A DNA stretch of 38,580 nt from an uncultured Methylococcaceae bacterium. Its GTDB lineage: Bacteria > Pseudomonadota > Gammaproteobacteria > Methylococcales > Methylomonadaceae. Location of the stretch: positions 1-38,580 of the forward strand of contig CAIPPE010000189.1 in the NCBI GenBank assembly GCA_903866825.1. Direction: 5' to 3'. The translations under genes and the position numbers were made by a program. Shown here one piece after another: positions 34,807 to 38,580 of the stretch. The notes beneath the pieces were generated by a model. The model worked only from the letters and a program-made list of their open reading frames with translations. It made no database searches and was not told where the DNA came from. Each line of letters opens with the position of its first letter. The stretch's first letter is position 1.

Positions 34807-34873
34807 AGTTTTTAAATGGGCTAAAGCAGGGGTTAAATTTAACAAATCCCGATATAACAGGCTTTTTTAAAAG

Positions 34874-34890
34874 TTGGCACAGGCTTTGCT
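34874..34890 (+). promoter_or_regulatory. Sigma-54 promoter of the prepilin at 35089
   Basis: TTGGCACAGGCTTTGCT is close to a perfect match to TTGGCACGNNNNTTGCT, with exact GG-N10-GC spacing. Transcription would start near 34901, giving a leader of about 188 bases. Confidence 0.85.
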
Positions 34891-34900
34891 AACTATGTTT

Positions 34901-35088
34901 TCGCTAGCAACGTTGTTTGCTTCAAGGAAGAAACGCTAAGGAAGCCATTGTGCAGGAGCACACGAACGAGAGGAGATGGGTTTTCCCCCGCCGCCCTTTT
35001 GTTATCTGAAGGTCTCGTACACCGACAGATAATGACTGCGTTAGTATTAACCTTAACTTTACATAAAGCGATATGGAGAAAACCCATC
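34901..35088 (+). ncRNA. Structured mRNA leader, candidate cis-regulatory RNA
   Basis: Several pairings can be drawn. Hairpin 1 is TGTGC/GCACA with an AGGA loop (34949-34962). Hairpin 2 is TTATCTG/CAGATAA (35002-35008 with 35026-35032) with an inner GGT/ACC. ACGAGA (34966-34971) can pair with TCTCGT in the hairpin 2 loop (35013-35018), a pseudoknot. GATGGGTTTTC (34975-34985) is perfectly complementary to GAAAACCCATC (35078-35088), and the helix extends through one mismatch to cover the ribosome site GGAG at 35075. It matches no riboswitch class I know. Confidence 0.55.
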
Positions 35089-35976
35089 GTGAAAAATTAT
35101 AACTTAAAAGCAATAAAGCAACAGGCTGGTATGACCTTAATCGAATTAACAGTGGTCTTGTTAGTTCTAGTAGGTTTGGCAGGTTTAACAATTCCTTATA
35201 TCTCAGGATTTGTTGGCAAAACACACAATGCTACTTCTGCGGACAGTGGTGCTAGTTTATTTAACTCATTACAGTTGTATGCGGTTACCAATAACGGCTT
35301 ACCTAATGGTTTGAACGTTTTGACTAGTAGCGCAACTTCTGCGGGCATTATTCCAAACTATCTAGATAATAACTTCGTAAATACACAGACTTCAGCTACG
35401 ACACTTGCTACCATTACACCAGTTAACTTTGGTACAGTAACCGGAAGCGCAGCTATTCTTGGTTCGCTTAATGCTGCTAATTTCACTACAGCTACAGCAT
35501 TATCTGCAACGAATTTCTCATATGCTAATTCAGATGGTACGTATGGTTTTTCATCAGGTGGAAGCGCTACATTCGATCCAGAAATTACAGCGGCGGCAAT
35601 TACTGCAACTACAAATTTTGTTAGTGATACTGCTGGCGGTAAAGATTACACAACTGCTAATTATGCGGGCGGTCAAAACACAAGTATTTCTGGCGTGTTA
35701 GGTTATAAGGTTCCAACCAATCATGTATTGATTGTATTAGGTGTAGGCCAATCAAATGCTGCAATTGGCAAAACATTGTCTTCTGTGCCTGTGCATTTTG
35801 GTGACAAAGGTTCATTACAACCTACTTATACTTATAGCCGCTTCTTGGCTGCTGTTGATGTCGATACTTCTGGACAAAATGCACCAGCAAAAATCGTAGG
35901 TATCGTACATGCTCCAGATATTGGCGATAAATGGGAATCATTGTTTAGCAGCATCTCTGGATACTACAAAAGCTAA
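35089..35976 (+). CDS. Prepilin-like protein (paralogue of 36931-37947)
   Basis: The prepilin leader KQQAG is followed by MTLIELTVVLLVLVGLAGLT, with cleavage after Gly14 and Glu at +5. The mature part, about 280 residues, is rich in Ala, Thr, Asn and Ser and has no cysteine. It shares VLGVGQSNAAIGKTLSS and the YSRFLAAVDVD stretch near the C-terminus with the prepilin at 36931. I choose GTG 35089, which has GGAG 10 bases upstream (295 residues). The open frame extends upstream to 34948, but that part is leader RNA. It is transcribed from its own sigma-54 promoter. Confidence 0.88.
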   Translation: MKNYNLKAIKQQAGMTLIELTVVLLVLVGLAGLTIPYISGFVGKTHNATSADSGASLFNSLQLYAVTNNGLPNGLNVLTSSATSAGIIPNYLDNNFVNTQTSATTLATITPVNFGTVTGSAAILGSLNAANFTTATALSATNFSYANSDGTYGFSSGGSATFDPEITAAAITATTNFVSDTAGGKDYTTANYAGGQNTSISGVLGYKVPTNHVLIVLGVGQSNAAIGKTLSSVPVHFGDKGSLQPTYTYSRFLAAVDVDTSGQNAPAKIVGIVHAPDIGDKWESLFSSISGYYKS

Positions 35977-36027
35977 TATAGTCTAGTCTGACTTACTCGG
36001 CCTAAGTGTCTCTTAGGCTATCCCACC

Positions 36028-36058
36028 GGGGCAACAAGGAGGTTGCCCCATTCTTGTT
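36028..36058 (+). terminator. Terminator of the prepilin at 35089
   Basis: The stem GGGGCAAC/GTTGCCCC has a 6-nt loop followed by ATTCTTGTTT. A second small hairpin (GCCTAAG/CTTAGGC) lies just before it. Confidence 0.8.
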
Positions 36059-36238
36059 TAAGCCTCTCTGCCAATATCTTTCTTACTCGCAGCTTTCTCT
36101 ACTGTCATCGAATTCACATTCGATCATCAATCTCATGCTGCCATAGATGTCATCCTGATATGTACTTTATCAGATTAATAAATCCTATTTATTGGTGTTA
36201 TAAACAAGATCGAATTTACCTGTAAATAAAAGGCACTA

Positions 36239-36481
36239 ATGGTGTTTGATGATAAGTTTTTTGATGACTGGTTAGAAACTCAAGCACCCAAAGTGATGGC
36301 GCAGATTAGCGAGCTACCTAAGCATTTGATCTGATCAAATGCTGATTTACGTAGTGAGATGCGGGCGCTCCGCGAAGACATGGACAAGCGCTTTGAGCAA
36401 GTGGATAATCTTATGATTTGGTCATTCGCGTCTACACTGACAGTGGGCGGCATAGTCATCGTAGCCATTAAGTTTCTGTAA
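36239..36481 (+). pseudogene. Small coiled-coil membrane protein gene split by TGA
   Basis: One frame runs 81 codons from ATG 36239 to TAA 36481, with a single TGA at codon 32 (36332). Before it: MVFDDKFFDDWLETQAPK...; after it: SNADLRSEMRALREDMDKRF, then EQVDNLMIW and a C-terminal helix TVGGIVIVAIKFL. The layout (coiled coil then membrane anchor) resembles small DUF1640-like proteins. The TGA sits in a perfect 23-bp palindrome (36322-36344). Either the gene is broken or the downstream half starts anew; I see no ribosome site for the second option. Confidence 0.5.
36322..36344. repeat. Perfect 23-bp palindrome in the split gene
   Basis: AGCATTTGATC and GATCAAATGCT are exact inverted copies around one T. 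The stop codon that interrupts the reading frame lies at the centre, which suggests that the palindrome and the stop arose together. Confidence 0.8.
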
Positions 36482-36875
36482 ATAACCATCGAGTAAACTT
36501 AATAGCCCCACCGAACCCTCAGGGATGGCATCCCAATACCATTACCATTACACTAATGGTAAGTTGTTTTTACTCCACTATGACCCGAAAGACTCAGTGG
36601 ATTTAACTTCCCCGATTCCACTATGCCTCATTAAGGGCTACTTGCTTTCTACCGTTTATGTGATTTAAAAAATAATCATTTTGGAGATTAAAGGTGGGCA
36701 GTCAGTAGTCAAGATAATGTAAAACAACATCGAGGAATGTCGGTGCAGATCCTAGATAATCCGTATCCATTGATTCATAAATCGTCTTTACCAAATCGAG
36801 CGCAAACTTTATAAATCTTCTCGATCTGATGAACTGCGAACAGCCGCCTAGGTAGGCGTCTTTGCTTGAAAAAAA
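36482..36875. other. Intergenic region with small hairpins, no gene seen
   Basis: No credible gene is visible. There are inverted repeats: GGGATG/CATCCC (36522-36534); TTACCATTA/TAATGGTAA (36542-36562), the latter followed by GTTGTTTTT and usable as a plus-strand terminator; and CGCCTA/TAGGCG (36845-36858). The remainder has no recognisable RNA or promoter. Confidence 0.5.
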
Positions 36876-36908
36876 GGCGCGGTCCGGTGATTTTATCCGG
36901 GCCGCGCC
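36876..36908 (-). terminator. Strong terminator after the prepilin at 36931
   Basis: The stem GGCGCGG.CCGG / CCGG.CCGCGCC has one central mismatch and a 9-nt loop. It is flanked by T on both strands (7 T on the minus strand, 5 on the plus strand), so it is two-way. Confidence 0.9.
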
Positions 36909-36930
36909 TTTTTAATGGGAAAGCATTACA

Positions 36931-37947
36931 TTACAACATATTCTGCGTTGCGACCGAGCCTTTATAGTAATTAGTGATAGTGGTGCTGATGCCTTCAAGC
37001 TGCATTGAGCCATCGCCATAGATAATACCTATCATTTTTGCCGCCGATGTACCATTGGCGGCATCCACGTCAATAGCGGCAAAGTAACGGCTATAGACTA
37101 ATTGCGGCAGAGATGTCCCACCTGCACCTCCATTGATCGCAAAAACTACCGGAGACGATGCAATCGTTTTGCCTATCGCCGAATTGCTCTGTCCAACGCC
37201 CAATACAATGATTTGATGACCGGTTGGCACAGTGTATCCCAGTATGTTCGCTATTGTGTAACCCTGTGAATTATTCAGGTTCGCCATCATGCCACCACCT
37301 GTCTGAGTGTAGGTTCCAGAAGTCATTCCGCAGTTAACGATAACGTTGGGGCCGGCACAATAGTCGGTGAACATACCATCCCAGCTAGTGACCCAATTTG
37401 TAACTGATGAAACTGCAACCTGATTAGTAGAATTGGACCAGGCAGGGTTAAACGTTACATCGACCGTAGGACCACCCACACCCTGAGTGGCGGTATACGT
37501 TCCATCACCATTCGCTGTATACACAACTCCTGTATTGGGCGATTGCACCACGGAGGTTATCCCTGCCTTTATCAATGAGTTGCTGATGTTTGTGTTTGTG
37601 GTAAGGTTGGTAGATGCAGTCGTCCAATTCATCGGCTGCGAACCGGGGTACATCATCACATAACTGTCTATAGTTGTGTCTACAGCTGAACTCGGAGAGC
37701 CTGATGCAAGCGCCAGCAGATCAAGGTTGTTGGGTAAAGCATTGGTCTGATTTTGGTATAGCTGCAGAGAGTTGTTTAGGTCGGAAACGGTAAACGCACC
37801 GGTAGCTGAAGAAGTGTTGGCCATGAAGCCTGAGATATAAGGCACGGTTAAACCAGCAAGGCCGACCAACACCAGAAGCACAACGGTCAACTCGATTAAA
37901 GTCAAACCAGCCTGATGACTGATCTGTTTTATGGTAGAAATTTTCAT
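36931..37947 (-). CDS. Prepilin-like protein (paralogue of 35089-35976)
   Basis: The leader SHQAG precedes LTLIELTVVLLVLVGLAGLT, with cleavage after Gly14 and Glu at +5. The mature part of about 324 residues is rich in Asn, Thr, Ser and Gly. It has two cysteines (YCAGPNVIVNCGM), unlike its paralogue. The C-terminal block IVLGVGQSNSAIGKTIASSP plus YSRYFAAIDVD is shared with the prepilin at 35089. The ATG at 37947 follows GGGATAAAAAC. It is a single-gene unit with a sigma-54 promoter and a strong terminator. Confidence 0.88.
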   Translation of the reverse strand: MKISTIKQISHQAGLTLIELTVVLLVLVGLAGLTVPYISGFMANTSSATGAFTVSDLNNSLQLYQNQTNALPNNLDLLALASGSPSSAVDTTIDSYVMMYPGSQPMNWTTASTNLTTNTNISNSLIKAGITSVVQSPNTGVVYTANGDGTYTATQGVGGPTVDVTFNPAWSNSTNQVAVSSVTNWVTSWDGMFTDYCAGPNVIVNCGMTSGTYTQTGGGMMANLNNSQGYTIANILGYTVPTGHQIIVLGVGQSNSAIGKTIASSPVVFAINGGAGGTSLPQLVYSRYFAAIDVDAANGTSAAKMIGIIYGDGSMQLEGISTTITNYYKGSVATQNML

Positions 37948-38029
37948 TTTGTTTTTATCCCAAAAAAGGTTTTTTTATAAGTTAACGCCTGCGGATAATC
38001 GTGAGATACCGATAGGAAAAAATATAAAT

Positions 38030-38046
38030 GCAGAATTTATGCCATT
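38030..38046 (-). promoter_or_regulatory. Sigma-54 promoter of the prepilin at 36931
   Basis: The minus strand reads AATGGCATAAATTCTGC, followed by AT, with exact GG-N10-GC spacing against the -24/-12 consensus. Transcription would start near 38018, about 70 bases before the ATG at 37947. Confidence 0.75.
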
Positions 38047-38120
38047 AATGGCGGCAAAGGCATAGTACGCGAGCTTACCAGTCCTGAAACTAAACCAGGC
38101 TGAATGCCCGGCTAAAAAAT

Positions 38121-38154
38121 GAGTCATTTCACTCAAATAGGCAGGTCAAATGAC
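38121..38154. promoter_or_regulatory. Upstream activator sites for the prepilin at 36931
   Basis: Two sites are seen: GAGTCATTTCAC at 38121-38132 and AGGTCAAATGAC at 38143-38154. They lie about 80 and 105 bp upstream of the -24 element. The second is identical over 12 bp to the site at 33482. Confidence 0.6.
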
Positions 38155-38188
38155 TTATTTTTAATGTCACAGAATTTTTACAACTGTA

Positions 38189-38212
38189 CAACAGCTAAAG
38201 CTGCTTTACTTC
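38189..38212. repeat. REP-like half element
   Basis: CAACAGCTAAAGCTGCTTTACT repeats the second hairpin of the element at 33341-33362 with few changes. It lies upstream of the activator sites of the prepilin at 36931; the bases from here to 38320 show nothing else beyond a short palindrome AGGGTC/GACCCT. Confidence 0.5.
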
Positions 38213-38320
38213 ACCCTCTAAGCGGATTGGAAGGTCACGACAGGAATTAATTTGGCAACATGGGGGCCATTAGTTAGACCCATCACCCCCCCAGGGTCTG
38301 ACCCTATCGGTTCTATCGGT

Positions 38321-38580
38321 TCATAATTCGTCTTTAAATATGTCTGATAATTGTTGGGCATCAATAGCCAAATCAAACCAACGCTCAATCGTCTCTACTG
38401 GGGCATTACAAATTAAACGTGTGATTTCGGAAGGTATGGCACCAAAGTGTTTAGACAATAATCTTTGCAAAGCCAGCATTTCACCTTCCTGTTTACCTTC
38501 TAGCTTACCTTCTAGCTTACCTTCTAGTTTACCTTCTAATTTACCTTCTAGCTTACCTTCGAGCTTACCTTCTAGCTTGC
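38321..38580 (-). CDS. Rpn/PD-(D/E)XK-type protein, C-terminal part
   Basis: The frame is open to the window edge, so the 5' part, with any nuclease domain, is not seen. The visible end has about eight KLEG or KQEG repeats, then EMLALQRLLSKHFGAIPSEI, TRLICNAPVETIERWFDLAI and a stop after DIFKDEL. This tail, a charged GK(L/Q)EG repeat followed by LLxxRFGxxP...I, is typical of Rpn/DUF4351-type proteins (recombination-promoting nuclease, transposase-related). The 12-bp repeat could change in length by slippage. Confidence 0.75.
   Translation of the reverse strand, partial: KLEGKLEGKLEGKLEGKLEGKLEGKLEGKQEGEMLALQRLLSKHFGAIPSEITRLICNAPVETIERWFDLAIDAQQLSDIFKDEL
38483..38580 (-). repeat. 12-bp tandem repeat encoding KLEG
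   Basis: About eight tandem copies of the unit TACCTTCTAGCT (plus strand) continue past the window edge. Each encodes Lys-Leu-Glu-Gly with minor base changes, so the reading frame is kept whatever the copy number. Confidence 0.85.

Noticed and set aside
34948-35088. Upstream extension of the prepilin reading frame (47 codons)
   Set aside because: The frame lies in the leader, has no ribosome site at its ATG and would put a non-typical 61-residue leader before the prepilin cleavage site; GTG 35089 with GGAG fits better.
34901-35088. c-di-GMP-I (GEMM) riboswitch
   Set aside because: The conserved GEMM core and its tetraloop receptor pattern are not found here, although a pilin gene would be a classic target.
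38483-38580. CRISPR array
   Set aside because: The regular repeat is a 12-bp in-frame coding unit without spacers, so it is a protein repeat, not CRISPR.

Overview
The window looks like chromosome of an AT-rich gammaproteobacterium. The block tig-clpP-clpX-lon-hupB-ppiD with embedded tRNA genes, and csrA followed by tRNA-Ser(GCT) and tRNA-Arg(ACG), are classic gammaproteobacterial arrangements. Long prepilin-like proteins, a ChrA transporter and a PepSY protein would fit a Methylococcales-type methanotroph, but that placement is inference only.

Region 1 (1-15.1 kb) is housekeeping, nearly all on the minus strand: tRNA-Asn (cut by the window edge), tRNA-Arg, tRNA-Ser, csrA, a Yej-type peptide ABC importer (permease, permease, binding protein; no ATPase alongside), ppiD, tRNA-Asp and tRNA-Val, hupB, lon, clpX, clpP, tig, tRNA-Leu and a radical SAM protein. 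The protein quality-control genes are a folding and proteolysis block: trigger factor and PpiD fold, ClpXP and Lon degrade.

Region 2 (15.3-21.7 kb) is mixed: mtgA, a truncated umuD joined to an intact umuC, chrA, a PepSY membrane protein and an RlmN/Cfr-type radical SAM enzyme.

Region 3 (21.7-25.95 kb) is an accessory island. It holds four toxin-antitoxin loci: Phd/RelE with a beheaded toxin, MNT-HEPN intact, Phd-VapC intact, and HigA with a toxin remnant. Among them lies a relic of a diversity-generating retroelement (DGR): a formylglycine-enzyme-fold target with a VR-like C-terminus, a post-VR hairpin and a shortened avd, but no reverse transcriptase or template repeat. The target's signal peptide carries an in-frame TGA. 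A direct repeat of about 62 bp occurs upstream of both intact plus-strand TA modules.

Region 4 (26.1-29.9 kb) is a three-gene operon, moxR - DUF58 - transglutaminase (TgpA type).

Region 5 (29.9-38.3 kb) is the most interesting. It has four unusual, long prepilin-like proteins in three transcription units around a small sigma-54 activator that lacks a sensor domain. I find a -24/-12 sigma-54 promoter (exact GG-N10-GC) in front of each of the three prepilin units and of the activator gene itself. A shared 12-bp motif (AGGTCA core; six copies) lies about 55-125 bp upstream of each promoter. The prepilin message at 35089 also has a leader of about 190 nt that can fold into two hairpins, a 6-bp pseudoknot and a long helix covering the Shine-Dalgarno sequence. 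This looks like a self-contained, autoregulated sigma-54 surface-fibre regulon with an extra layer of RNA control. The window ends in the C-terminus of an Rpn/PD-(D/E)XK-type protein with a KLEG repeat tail.
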